From: Perkinsus chesapeaki | Taxonomy: Eukaryota > Perkinsozoa > Perkinsida > Perkinsidae | Assembly: GCA_013115145.1 (NCBI GenBank) | Contig: JAAPAO010000072.1 | Location: 26,962-90,961 of the forward strand | DNA length: 64,000 bases | Direction of reading: 5' to 3' | Shown here: positions 23,432 through 34,941 of the stretch, in pieces | How the letters are laid out: each line of letters begins with the position of its first letter | How positions within the stretch are numbered: position 1 is the first letter of the stretch | Translations under genes and position numbers: made by a program | The notes under the pieces: generated by a model | What the model was told of the DNA's origin: nothing | The model's database searches: none | Seen by the model: only the letters and a program-made list of their open reading frames with translations

Positions 23432-24975
23432 CAGACAGAGATGAAGTTCTTAAGTACAACCTTGCAAGGCTTGCAGCGCCACTTTCCGATCGGAAATGAT
23501 TCGTGTGGAGCGGCGCTGGTTACTTACTCCACCAGTCGGTGCTTACTGGTAACTTCCACCATCTAAACGTAGATGAAATTAATCATTTTGGCTCTTGTGG
23601 ATGATAATAAGTTTAAGCATCTCATAGCATAGTCTTTAGGACCTCTTACATTTGATGTTGAGGTAGAGCCGGATCATCTTTGGTTCCAGAGATAAACTTC
23701 GCGAGGTTGGCACTATGCTCCACCGAACTACTGTCCATGCGAAGCTACTTGACCCCACCTGAGGTTACCACAGGGCCGTCGATCGAGACTTGCAGGCTGC
23801 AAGCTGCAAGTAGCAGCTCACTTGACTCCACACAGAGCTTTGCAGCCTGCAAATCGCAGAAACCGTTTGCCAGAGTTTTTGGTAGGACGGAGAGTCTTCG
23901 TCGGAGACAAACGGTGCTGGGAGCCACAGAATAGATGCGTGACATGCTACCATGGGAACTGCGACTGAATTTCGCAGCAAATTGGGCTGAATCATTCAGC
24001 CTGAATGAGTTCACCTAGCTGACTGAATCGGCTAGATTACCGTCTGCATTCTGCCGACCAAACCCTGGACTGTCTCATCCATGGACATCACATGTCATCT
24101 GAAAATTCAGCTAAACCTGACCCTTTTTTATACATCGGCGTCACGGCTAGCATTAATGGACTGTTAACTCAAGTCATTAGTTAATATGAGAGATGCCAAC
24201 ACCTTACTAACACCAAGGGGTGACTGTTCACCGTGCTAATGAACGATGGTCAGTGTGACCGGCTACCTTCGCCGGCTTAGGTAACCTACGTGAGTCGTAT
24301 CTTCGTAGTTGTAGTGACTGCTTGACGTGGCGCTTGTTCGAAGAATATTTGACTTGTGCAACTTGTATGTAACAATAACAGAGAATGTCCGGTAAAGACT
24401 GAGCTTTCTAGATAGGCAATCATGGCGGTTCAACCGCCGTAATTTGCAACTCACATTAATTAACTGATGTGGTGGGCTATACCATATAATATGGTTCATA
24501 TCATTAGTACACACATTGCTACTTGAATGAAAGAACTATCAGAAAGGTGTTTACGAGGATATTTACCCGTTAATAACTGGTCAATACATGGTCAAGTTCT
24601 ACGGGCAATCTTAGCGTGACTTGCAAACAATTGGCTCATTTTCTCCCTCGCCTCAGTTGAACGCAGCGATGTGCTAAGCTCGGTGCGGTTCGTAAGCTGC
24701 AAGGAGCCCAGACATGATAGAAAGGCTTATCTCGTCGGACGATCGTCGCCCGAGTCGCAGGTATGTGATTTACCTCTTATACAGGCAGCCAGTAGGCCTC
24801 GAGCGTTGGGCATCGCTTGAAACAGAGTTACGCGTAACAAGTCTACAATAACGGTTTAGCTGACCGATAAGTTTGGTTGAACGTATGATACGTTACGTAT
24901 CAACATGAACGAGTCCATCTTAATTGACAGTAATCAATAGCACAATGCATCAGCTCCATACAACTATAATAATCT
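23432..24975 (+). other. Palindrome-rich spacer without supported gene
   Basis: 1.5 kb with only short frames on both strands. It holds several single-base-centred perfect palindromes: 23789-23803, 23839-23853, 23985-24007 and 24424-24438. No splice-consistent protein could be assembled. Confidence 0.5.
23985..24007. repeat. Overlapping single-base-centred palindromes
   Basis: GGCTGAAT-C-ATTCAGCC overlaps CATTCAG-C-CTGAATG, so the same 6-mer alternates with its complement three times. Sister sites at 23789-23803 and 23839-23853 use CTTGCAG and TTTGCAG arms. Confidence 0.8.
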
Positions 24976-25880
24976 TTAATCGCCGTCGTCGTCATCATCA
25001 TCGGAAAACTCCAAACCCTTGGTTCGTTTTCGCGAGCTCGACAATCTTCTATTCGGATTAACAACGCTCATGTGGTGCCTTCTCTTTGACGGTGGTCGAC
25101 TGCTAGGGGTGGGTGTTGATGGGCTCAACGGAATCCCAGAGCTGGAGCTGAAGGAAAGGACAGTTGCTGGCACGGAGTAAACCAATACTGGTGTAGATAG
25201 GAGTAAACCAATACTGGTGTAGATATTATCTACTAGATAAGGTAAGACATTACGCATATACACTCTAACAAATGGGAATAATCTACTTTTGGACTTACCC
25301 AGTAGCTTCTAGATCCTTCATGTCGGCCTTCATTTTATCGATATCATTTTTAAGTCGGTTAATTTCTGTTGCAAGTGCTGCAATGAGTTCACCCTGCCGT
25401 TGGGTTTTACGGAGATCCAAACGACCACTGATACGTCCCAGATTAGTAATAGTGTAAAAGTAGTGGACGAGGGCGATGTCAGAATCTAAGGGAGGAGCGG
25501 TATCATCAATCACAACGACAATGGAAGCTCCACATCGTGAGGGAGTGTTTACCTGACGCGTCACATTCAATGGAACATCCTTCAGAGTCGGCCAAAGCAG
25601 GGAGGAGCATTTCAGTTGCGAAATTCTCGGCCGCTTTTCGCATCTCCTCTGAGGTCTGTTCTGCACCAGTGATGCCTATCAAAGGTTACACTCTACAGTC
25701 TTTTGCATTTTTACCAATAGCTTCCCGTAGCCGTAGAATGTCCGAGACTTCAAAGTCTTTCACAAACTCCACCGCTGATACACTTGCGGCTACTCGAAGT
25801 ATGATTTCTTGTTCGCCATCGAAGCAGGCCAAAACCGAGGTGTGATCAGGCAGCGTTATAACACTTTTCAGAGAGAGCAT
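24976..25880 (-). CDS. Head plus coiled-coil protein, paralogue A
   Basis: Starts MLSLKSVITLPDHTSVLACF. A globular head of about 120 residues includes SDILRLREAIGKNA and the last strand IALVHYFYTITNLG. It is followed by a coiled coil, INRLKNDIDKMKADMKDLEA, and a Ser/Pro and acidic tail ending in six Asp then GD. Introns interrupt the head and precede the tail. The tail intron (about 190 nt) contains a 26 bp tandem duplication. The layout of beta head, coiled coil and low-complexity tail resembles the XRCC4/XLF/PAXX/SAS-6 superfamily. That is inference from architecture only. Confidence 0.5.
25174..25225. repeat. 26 bp exact tandem duplication in an intron
   Basis: Two exact copies beginning GGAGTAAACCAATACTGG at 25174 and 25200, inside the last intron of paralogue A, 15-20 nt from its 3' splice site. 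Confidence 0.9.
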
Positions 25881-26145
25881 TTACGAGAAAGCTTCATTTC
25901 CTGTGCAATTAATAGCATCATATACTTTATTTCATACAAAACTCGCCATCTCAGCGAGCTCATACAATTTAGACTGTTCGAACTTTAGAGTATGCAGGTT
26001 TTCACCCACGGACCGTGGGCCATGATGAATGCGAAAGTGAGGTACCTCCTACGTCGTGTAGGCTGACTGTCTCTCGACTCGGCAACCTGCGTACTATTCA
26101 ACACAACTGCATGTAATTCACAATATAGGAAACCGCACAATAAAC

Positions 26146-27240
26146 TCATTCATGTTTCAACTTTTTGTCCGATGATTCTTCCAACGGTGTCCCTCCCGAG
26201 TCGGCAATCGCTGCTCGCTTTGTTCCACTGTTGGCCTTGATACTATCACACAGTGCTGCCTTAACCTTCTCGCTGAAAGAAAGACAAACCTCTTGTGAGC
26301 GTCAAAGTCTCACCAGATGTTGCAAGAATAACTACAATGAGCTTACTCGAAACAATACATTCCCACTATACGCTCAGAAACGTGCAACTATCAACTTATA
26401 TGACCATATAATATCATAATATATGTTGATGACTATCAACATATAATCTTTCTAATACTTATTAACCTTCTATGATAGACTGGAACGGCTGAATGAAATA
26501 TCGTACAGGCTATACAACTGCTCGCTTACCACTCGGTTTTAGAAGCGTCCAATAGCTCTTCAGTCTCTTTTAACTTCTTGCCTAACTCAGCTACTTTCCC
26601 GTTTAACCGGATAACCTCTTCTGATAACGCATCATTCAAAGTTTCATAATTAGACATCCGCTCATTCAGCTTAAACTGTCCTTTCATTTCGCCATAGTCT
26701 TGTACAGGAAAGCGAAAGGTTACAACACATTCCTCTGACATAAGACAACTGTTGAATTAATCCGTTTGGTAATAACCACCGTTTGGTAAATTAGTTTCCG
26801 GCGAACATAGAGAGTATAGATCATACTTCAGCGTAACAGAGTTAACATTGTTCTGTGTATTAGTGGATTAGGCTTCCTTTCAAGACAGCCTACCATTTTC
26901 TAATTCGACTTTACATTTTGATCTTTGGGCAAGGGCCGGTAACAACGACTTTGTTGCGCATTCGCATGCTGATCGTTTCCGCGCGGCCACACTAGTGTCC
27001 ATATCGTTGAAGGTGATCCCTAATCACAATGGAAATGACTTTACCGAGGTTCGCTGACTTACCAAGGGCAAGTCGAAGCTTTATTAGCTCGTCTGGATCA
27101 AAGTACTTTACGTATTCTTTCCCTTTAACCGTCGCGTAAATAGTTATTCTGATGCCTCTTCGTGGGTCACGGTGAACTAGGCTTACAAGAAGGGTAAGGC
27201 CGTCGAAGTAACCCTTTACCACAGATTCAACAGATGTCAT
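26146..27240 (-). CDS. Head plus coiled-coil protein, paralogue B
   Basis: Starts MTSVESVVKGYFDGLTLLVS. It aligns by eye with paralogue A through the head, for example PDELIKLRLALGKSANLGK against SDILRLREAIGKNAKD. The later head strand is CVVTFRFPVQDYGEMKG, then a coiled coil VIRLNGKVAELGKKLKETEE. The tail is Lys/Ser-rich and ends DKKLKHE. Introns lie between head halves and after the coil. Tandem arrangement and matching exon order indicate local duplication. The function is unknown, with the XRCC4-like fold as a hypothesis. Confidence 0.5.
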
Positions 27241-27368
27241 ACAAAAAGGCAAGTCGGCAGGACAGGATTCACTGTTGAACACAAACCACAAGTAGAATCT
27301 CTCAAACACTACTGATAACGATGATTTCAATACCACCTCCGATTGACGGGAAAAGTTAAAAAATGATA

Positions 27369-28323
27369 CTAGTCGCTGGGACAGCCCCACATTTGCTTAA
27401 ATCTTGGCACTAACACAGCCAAGAAGGCACCAGAGCCTCCAAGGTAGCAAGACTTCACCAAAAAGCCAGCATAGAGTCCAGCCAGCCCACGCTTGGATGC
27501 GATATCGGCAGCGGTCTTGAACATATCAGTGACGCCTGAAACAAAGTAGGCCGGAGATAGAGGGGCGCGAACGATCTCTGGATTGAAGGTGTCGGCTATT
27601 GCTTGCTTTTGGATGACGGTACGAACAACATCACACCAACAGTTAATTGCTGTGCCAAACACACCAGCACAGAAACCTCCAGCTGTATCGGACATCGTAC
27701 CACGACCAAATATCTTATCGGTTTGTTCGCGGAAGATATCCAAGGAGAAGAAGTAACCACCAGTCCAAAGCATTTGGCGGAGCTGCATTCCGGTGTACCC
27801 GATATATAGCCCAACCACGCCACGTGTACGGATGAGGTGCCTGAAGATGTTATGTATTGTCATTATCAAAGGTACCATGACCTTACCTCATAGTGTCGGC
27901 AGTCCCTTTGAATTTACCTTCAGCATCCAGCTGTTGCGCTAACTTGGCGTTCTCGAAAGGTGAGATTGCAATGACTTCCGGGATGGTGGCGAGCGAGCCG
28001 GCAATGCCCTTCGAGAATGGCGTGCCGTCCTTCTGTTTGGTACCGAAAACCCTCTGATGGAAGATCGGTTGCAACCAAAACTTGATAACTCTCGAAAAGG
28101 TTGCACGAACCATTTCAGCTCCCAACCCTTTCGATACAAACCCGCCAGCGCCGTGGGTCTGGTAGAAATTTTTCACAAGTGTTGGCACGGACGAGCGTTG
28201 GCCGGAGGCTTGAGCCATCACCAATGCACGAACGATGTCAACTGGGTACATCGCAAAAGCGGTCACAACGGCGGCACCGGTCACAGGGGGAAGGGTGTCC
28301 AAGGCAGATGGGGGATTAGGCAT
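27369..28323 (-). CDS. Mitochondrial carrier family protein
   Basis: Inner-membrane solute carrier of about 300 residues in two exons with one intron of about 45 nt. Signature-like sites are YPVDIVRALVMAQ in the first repeat, ISPFENAKLAQQLDAEGK in the second and CWCDVVRTVIQKQA in the third. GGFVSKGLGAEMVRATFSRV and GLYIGYTGMQLRQMLW are the matrix-side segments of repeats one and two. The signatures are degenerate compared with PxDxxK/R, which fits a divergent member. The substrate cannot be set from sequence. Start MPNPPSALDTLPPV at 28323. Confidence 0.82.
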
Positions 28324-28444
28324 GGTAGAAAAAAGGAGACGACACTTACAGATGGCACAAAGTAATCAGAATCTTGCTCCACTTGCTCTCCCTAGGCAGT
28401 TCCTCAACGCAAGATGGGCTACATGGAGGGACACAATAAGGTAT

Positions 28445-29615
28445 CTAAATTTCAGTGGACTCTAGGAGCTCAGGAACGCTCGGAGGGGGTGGGATGAATA
28501 AATCAAGCGCGCCAGGATATAGCGAGTCTAACTTATTGGCTCTGTCTTCACCAATACGGTCCACGTATCTAGCGGAGCGAAGCGATTCATATATCACTTT
28601 TTGGAATGGGCGACCTGCTTACCCTTTCCATGCACGTTCACCTTCCCCTTCCCTCTTCTCCCACATTTTCAATAAATCAGAATATGACACCACAGCGCCA
28701 AACTCAGAGATATCTCTCATCCGAATGAACTTACCGGTCGACGCACTCGACGAAGATACTCTAATAAAACGAACAATGCAAAAAGCGCTCGCCCAGATGA
28801 TCGATTTCTATCGGGCCTACTCTTCGACGGCGGCCTTGAACATTGCCTCTGCCATCACTGCATTGCCTTCAACCTCAAAATTGATGCCTTTTGTGACCAA
28901 AGCACGGGCGACGTACCTGAACCATAGTTAGAGAAATACCCGCGTTGTAAGGACACACGTCTTTTTGATCTCCTCGTTCGGGATTGTCTCGCACAACTTC
29001 AGCGCGGTATCGTCCTTCTCGACCAACTTACCGTGAGCCTCTTTACATTGCTGGACGAGGGGAGCATCAAACCAACTAGATAACAAAAGATACAAAAGAG
29101 CTCAGATTGATGGTAACTTACTGATCCTTCAGCACGGCAGTCGCCACAGGTACACCATCCTTCAATGCAGCCTCAGCCTTAGACGCCACAGCACCTCTCA
29201 AGGCGAGTTGGGTAAATCCTTCACCGAGCAGACTAACACTATTGGCAGCCGAGAAGGATTGAGCAGCGGCATCCAAGAACCCTTCATGCCTAAGAAAAAA
29301 TGAAGTCGTATAAGCACGTCGACACTTACCATTGCGCAATGCCAGCTAGCATATCACACAGTGCGGTCTCCGCCTCCATACGCGCCGGGCTGAAGACGTC
29401 GTGACCTGAAGGAAGACCAGTCCGCCAGAGACACAAGGCGACGGCTTACAGCGCTGAATGAGAACTCTTGCGGGCTGCCATTTGCCGGCCTCTGCAAGCT
29501 TCAATGCTTCATTGAAATCAGGCAACTGTCGGGCACTGGTTGAGAGGGATCGAATGCCGCTGCCGAGGATCGAACTTGCGCCTGATTTACTCGCTATAGA
29601 TAATGGTGACATCAT
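28445..29615 (-). CDS. Mitochondrion-targeted helical repeat protein
   Basis: Starts MMSPLSIASKSGASSILG with an Arg/Ser presequence (IRSLSTSARQ). An alanine-rich helical part follows with TPR-like pairs: FNEALKLAEAGKWQPARVL, HEGFLDAAAQSFSAANS, YVARALVTKGINFEVEGNA. The last exon (YVDRIGEDRANKLDS) ends in a Pro-rich tail. Five or more short introns are needed. The final one ends exactly in the motif CGCTTCGCTCCGCTAG that recurs in other introns. No family is recognised beyond helical repeats. Confidence 0.55.
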
Positions 29616-30176
29616 TTTATCAAAAATATAACAACTGAGCGTGTGCATTCTTGCACGCCACAAAATTGCAACACAACAACTACAGCGAGTGAAAATCTAT
29701 TAATCCCACTTAGACGTTCTTCCACGTTTATCACTCGCGTGGCTTCTATCATCTCGATCTGATAAAACCACATTTCTAGCGGAGCGATGCAGCTGTAGTT
29801 GATTCACCTCTTTTCCCCAACGAAGGGAACTGTGCTAAGCCCACTGTTTTTGCCGCCACGTTACGGTCACCGAATGCTCGCTTAACTCCAGGAGCGTAGA
29901 TGTCATCATCGGCACATTCTGAGGGGGGGCAACTTATCGTATTGAATCACACACATGAGAATATATTATTATGAGACATATTCATAAGTTGTATTTATTG
30001 TGCTCCAGTGGAGCACAATAAATACAACTTATGAATATGTGGAGCAGCTCCACATCGCTGCTACTACTGTAATTACTATCCCTACTAGTTAATACAATCA
30101 TTGCTGACTTACGAATTTCATCACGGTAGGTGAGAAATGTGAATCGATAACTTGATGATAGAACATTATTTCCTAT
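29616..30176 (+). other. Spacer with hairpin, no supported gene
   Basis: 560 bp between the matrix protein start and the helicase stop. It contains the long perfect inverted repeat at 29976-30040 and a copy of the GCGGAGCGATGC motif at about 29779. Confidence 0.6.
29976..30040. repeat. Perfect 31 bp inverted repeat, 3 nt loop
   Basis: Left arm begins ACATATTCATAAGTTGTATT and the right arm is its exact complement, with loop AGT. It is immediately followed by a second palindrome GTGGAGC-A-GCTCCAC at 30039-30053. It could be a foldback mobile element remnant or an extruded hairpin. Confidence 0.95.
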
Positions 30177-33100
30177 CTATCGAGAATACCCCCGCGAACC
30201 TCTGTCGATGTCTACACCCTTCAGGGGTAACTCGACGAGCAAATCTTACGGCGTAACTCAGCCGATGACGTAGTCCAATATGATTCGGTCTTAAATGACG
30301 ATGCTTACCATTAAGATCGACATCACCTCCGATCACAACAGCCTTCTTGGTGGTATCTTCTTGAGAATGCGACGACACCTAAAAACCTTCTAACATACAC
30401 ATCGTTCGAGCAGCTTACAAATTTCTGCCCAAATCTGGCCGAGCTTGCTGTCGCCGGCTTTCCCTCAGAGTAGCCAAGTCCGTGCCGTTGCTGCGGTCCT
30501 CCACCAAGTGTTGCTCTCTTGAAACCTTTGGCAGTTTTGTGGCCGAGCTCACGGGCGGCTAAAAGTGAATAACTGGAGAAATGCACTTCCACGGAGACCG
30601 ACCTGCAAACGGAGGGAACTCCAAAGCATAGTCCATCAATTGCGATGGAACCTCCTGGAAGACAATATTGTGGCGCGTGAAGCATTCCCCCAGCTGATCT
30701 ACCTGTTGTGATTTTTCCATATACTCAACCAATTCAGCAGCCATCTTCGCCGAATTCTCCCTCTTGACCAGTAAGGTGGTAGCATGACCGCTATGACCAG
30801 CCCTACCAGTACGGCCCAATCGATGGGTATGTGTAGTGAGATTGCCTTGTGGAGAACGACCAATACGGAGTCGACCATCATCCTGCTATACCTGTTACTT
30901 ACCCGACATATCGTAACATATGACTTCTTTAACTGTTGGTATATCGAGGCCTCTACTCGCTACATCAGTCGCTACCAACACCTTCGTCTTGCGTGAGCGG
31001 AAGTCCGACATTATCTGCTTGAGTTGTAAATGCGTAAAAGTAAACATCAAATTGTTAAGTACACATTAATACAGTGAAATAAACAAAATTTAATATCGCT
31101 AACTGATTTCAATGTCGACACATATCTGCCATTATTCACCAAGTTGCTGATTGAGCGGAGCCATGGAGATTTGGGCTAAAAACTTATTAAATACCAATTG
31201 AAAAGCATTGTTCGTTCTGTTGTGATATTCCTTTAATATCGGCGGCATAAAGTACGGTATCAGACTTATAAAAATAGTGTGACCCAAAGGGCTGAAAAGC
31301 CCTGGTCCTATCAGCTTGATGGGACTTTGAGCCATCGCGAATTTTTCTCGGTTACTATTTCCATTTCTGGTGAACCACAAGGAATAGAAACCAACAATGT
31401 GCAAGCAAACTATTTCTCTTACCAAGTCATGCCCAAGCACAGATGACAGCATTCCTATCTACACCGCCTCGCCGCCTCCGCCGCTGTCACTCACCTTCAT
31501 TCGCTCATTCTGATCCGAGTCACCATGCAAAGCCTCACACGGTATCGACATGAACTCCTTGATCGCCACTGCAAGTTCTGATGCCGCCGACTTCTGGTTC
31601 ACAAATATCAACACTTGACCATCCTGAGACATAATCTGCACGCATGCACAAGGTAATATGATTCTTCCTAACCTCTTCTTGAGCTTCGTCTAAGATTCGT
31701 GGAAGGTTCTCAGATAACCAATTGAACTTGTCGTCCTTTTCATCAAGAACCACCACTTCCTGTGCAACGGCGTGAGCGGCTCCACCGGTGGTGGCGCTCG
31801 CACCGACAAATAGTCTCACAGGGTTCCTGAATTCGACCTATATCGTATGTTACTCGCTTAACCTTAAGATACCTCATGATATCACGTGCTAGCCTTTCAA
31901 TCTTCGGCGGCATAGTCGCCGAGAACAACATCGTTTGTCGATCAGGTCGTACTCTTTGCACCAAACAACGTACCTTCATCAAAACGTAATTCCTGAAGCG
32001 CTCCGCTCCGCCGTACTTGTTTCTCAAAGCCCATATTAAGCATCCGATCTGCCTCATCTAACACCACCCACGCAGTGTCTCCAGTAAGAGACATTCCGTG
32101 CTCCTTGACAATGTCAATGCATCTACGAAATCGCCACATTTCGACAGCGAAGCGAAGCACAGGGATTATTCTCCTCACCGGCCTGGGTTCGCCACGACTA
32201 TATCGCAATTGCCTTTCCTCAAATCTTTAAACTGTTCATATTTTGATAAGCCTCCGGCCAACGTAGTGCCTGAGATAATGTGTATCTTTCGACCTTCAAC
32301 CTCAAGATACGATTGTGTGCAGCTGTCCCCTTTTTTGTGTGCTCACTTGTGATTCCAATATGCCTTCCCAATTTATAAATCGTTTTTTCTATCTGCACCG
32401 CCAGCTCCCTCGTCGGGCACAAAATCTGTCAAAAAGTGACAATTCGAGCGGCGGAGCGAAGCAGATGGATCTCACAAGGGCAAAAGGGCTAGCAGGATGC
32501 TCCTTGGTGACAACTGATCGACTGGATGTATCGGCCTGCTCCTTATGATACATGATGTGCATCACAACCGGCATTAAATAGGCAAGTGTCTTCCCGCTGC
32601 CTGAAACGAGCTCAGATGTCCCAGCCCGGTTTCGAACCATAGGCTTTTAGAATGCGAAACATACACCCTAACCGTTCCGCCACTCAGTCTCTACCTGTAT
32701 CAGCGATAGCCATGACATCCCTTCCTGCCAATACCGATGGTATTGCAGCACACTGAATCGGAGTCGGTTTCTGCCAGACCAAAATACTAAATCGATCACG
32801 TGTTCGATTTCTTCACCTCAAACTTAGCATGCTTTAAAGCCTCTGCAACAGCCAGCGGAGGGCAACACTGTTCGAATGTCGACACTGCCCGAGGGACCTG
32901 GAGCGATTATCGAAAAGTCCGGGAATTAGCTAAATTGCGGCGGCCTTACCGATTGGCCCGTTGCCGATATGCATTTTTCTTTATTAAACTTCCTAACCTC
33001 CACATCGGACATTCCGCTAACTTCCGGATCCGCTTTGTACGGCCATCTAACGTACATACCCAAAAATGCCAAAACAAAAATCGCTTCGCTCCGCTGTCGT

Positions 33101-33843
33101 TACCTGTGAACTGTAGGATATTCCTTTCCCTCATGGTCCATCGGTGGCAATACTTCCATTGCTTTCTTCCGACGATCGAGTATCTCATCTTCCGGTGTCA
33201 TCTCCGAGTCATCATCATTATCTTCCTCAGTGACCCCTGTACTGCTGCCACCAAGGCTCATGCCAGCCTCCTGACAAACCAGCACCGTATCCAGTAAGAT
33301 GTAGTATTTACAAACCACTCAAGGAATGCTCAAAGGCCCCTCCCGCGACTTGGGCAGTTCCGCCACAATCATGAACAACTATACCGTAAAAATACGGAGT
33401 TTTAGGCAATCAAAAAAGTCTTGAAAGCCGCGCAAAGGCCTCTCACCTTTTTTCTCCTCTCAAAAGCCTCAATTGCAGTTTCTTCATCATCATTACCCAT
33501 TATCTCACCTTCATTCCGATACTGAAAACGATAAAACAAGTACATCGCTCCGCTGTAAAAACGTGCCATGTATTACATTTTTGGTAACAGTTTTCTCATT
33601 AGCTATCTCAGTCTCAATACCAGCCATGAAGGCATCTAACGGGTCCACTTCGCCTTTGCCCTGCCCCCCAGCAGCGACGCCTGTGAATGGTAACAAAGAC
33701 ATTATTGGACGATCTATTGCCGGATCGAATCTGTCCGTATTGCCAGAGTACTACTACTACAACTACACTGCGCAACGCATTCCTGGAAATCAGAGTTATG
33801 CGCCATATTTCCTCAAAGACTGATTTCTTCCATCATATAACAT
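30177..33843 (-). CDS. DDX42: DEAD-box RNA helicase, DDX42-like
   Basis: ATP-dependent RNA helicase of the spliceosome-associated DDX42 group. The N-terminal acidic region has [18 protein letters not shown] and [13 protein letters not shown], matching the DDX42 pre-core. The core follows: [13 protein letters not shown] (Q motif), [14 protein letters not shown] (I), [12 protein letters not shown] (Ia), [16 protein letters not shown] (II), [16 protein letters not shown] (III), [15 protein letters not shown] (IV), [15 protein letters not shown] (V) and [15 protein letters not shown] (VI). The tail contains HGLGYSEGK and ends GSRGYSR. Many introns of 24-100 nt are present, plus one of 480 nt (31015-31494). 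The first intron junction near 33760 is unclear. Confidence 0.85.
32601..32694 (-). other. 94 nt helicase intron holding a whole tRNA-like sequence
   Basis: GT-AG intron between IADTG and SGKTL of the helicase. Positions 32618-32691 read like a class II tRNA. An A-box-like D arm contains GAGTGGCGGAACGGTTAGGG, and the B-box is GGTTCGAAACC. The acceptor strands no longer pair and the T stem is degenerate. Confidence 0.65.
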
Positions 33844-33856
33844 CACAGTCTCCCCT

Positions 33857-34144
33857 TTAACCGGGTTTTTGGAAAACCCGAAACCCGCTTGAATTTATAG
33901 TACTATCACCTCCTTCCCCTCCTCCTCCTATTGTCGTATCCTTCTTTGACTCTGCCTTATTCTTCTTATCCTGCTCTTCATCAATCTGATCGAATATATT
34001 TTTTTTAGCCGCTGATCGATTAGAGGACGCTTTAGCCTTGAAGAACATGATGAGAAATAAGAACACTGAAACAGTAAGGAAATCCTCCGCCTTTAGACCT
34101 ACTCGTCGAGGACCGGGGAGCATTCCTAGTGCCGAGGAGATCAT
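33857..34144 (-). CDS. Small single-span membrane protein
   Basis: 95-residue frame starting MISSALGMLPGPRRVG. One hydrophobic segment (FLTVSVFLFLIMFFK) lies near residues 23-37. A basic and acidic tail (DQIDEEQDKKNKAESKK) and a Gly-rich stretch end in GFRVFQKPG. It is probably a cytosol-facing tail of an ER or other membrane protein. The family is not recognised. Its stop is only 13 nt from the start codon of the helicase downstream on the same strand. Confidence 0.5.
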   Translation of the reverse strand: MISSALGMLPGPRRVGLKAEDFLTVSVFLFLIMFFKAKASSNRSAAKKNIFDQIDEEQDKKNKAESKKDTTIGGGGEGGDSTINSSGFRVFQKPG

Positions 34145-34320
34145 ACCATCAAGTCGGACTTCTTACGGACTGGATAATCTTACGCTATCCACGAAACAAC
34201 AATACAGGGAAATAATGATTTGGAATTTATGGACACCACGGTTACCAAGCGACGAATAGTTGATAATTGGATATTAATCAGGCGTATAACCAAAATCTTT
34301 ATAGTGCGCAAAGATACTTT

Positions 34321-34670
34321 CTAGTCCAAGCTCATAATAGATACATCATCGTCATCATCGTCTTCCTCTTGCACCTCCTAAACAATAGATTGCAGCCCAA
34401 GCTGAATGACTTCCTACCACAACAGGTGCGTTGAATTGGCTTCGCCGACCCTCCTCTGGCATACCAACTTTCCGCGAAATCTCGGCCCCAGATACCCCCA
34501 CGGGCTTCTACAAATCAAGACAATAATGTGGCGCGCGGTCAGGGGGTAAGATGTACCTCTACACGCTCCCAGCCAGCGTTTAAATTCTCCCTCTTCAACG
34601 CTGGCACGTTCCTGAATAATGGTCTGTCGATAATAATATTTTGGAGTCCTGCAGTGTATTGATTATCACA
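34321..34670 (-). CDS. Small protein with acidic C-terminus, unknown
   Basis: Exons give IIIDRPLFRNVPALKREN and NAGWERVE, then after a 49 nt intron KPVGVSGAEISRKVGMPEEG. After a 40 nt intron comes a run of aspartates ending VSIMSLD at 34321. The upstream exon and the start are not resolved. The intron at about 34500-34550 contains the recurrent GTGGCGCG motif in antisense. The function is unknown. Confidence 0.4.
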
Positions 34671-34941
34671 GTACTACTCTAGGTAGTCCACGGAGTCTCT
34701 GGCAGAGATTGATGATATAGAAATGACACCCAATACTATCATTTCTATCGTGTGGTCATTCCTTTGACCAGATATTTGATCGTGCTGGTGTACGAGTACA
34801 ACTGCTCGGCTGCTGCTCCACCCCCACTATCACTAGTAGATACTAAAGCCCTTTACACATAGACTATCACAGTATTATACACGGCCTCATGCCACGTTAT
34901 AATCAATATATAATATTATTAAGTCATTATAAACCCCTCCC

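Noticed and set aside
29555-29590. B-box-like GTTCGATCCTCGG
   Set aside because: It lies in the first exon of the matrix-targeted protein (SSILGSGIRS) and has no T stem, so it is a coding coincidence.
30660-30690. GTGGCGCGTGA copy in the helicase gene
   Set aside because: It is within an exon ([13 protein letters not shown]), so it is not counted in the intron motif set.
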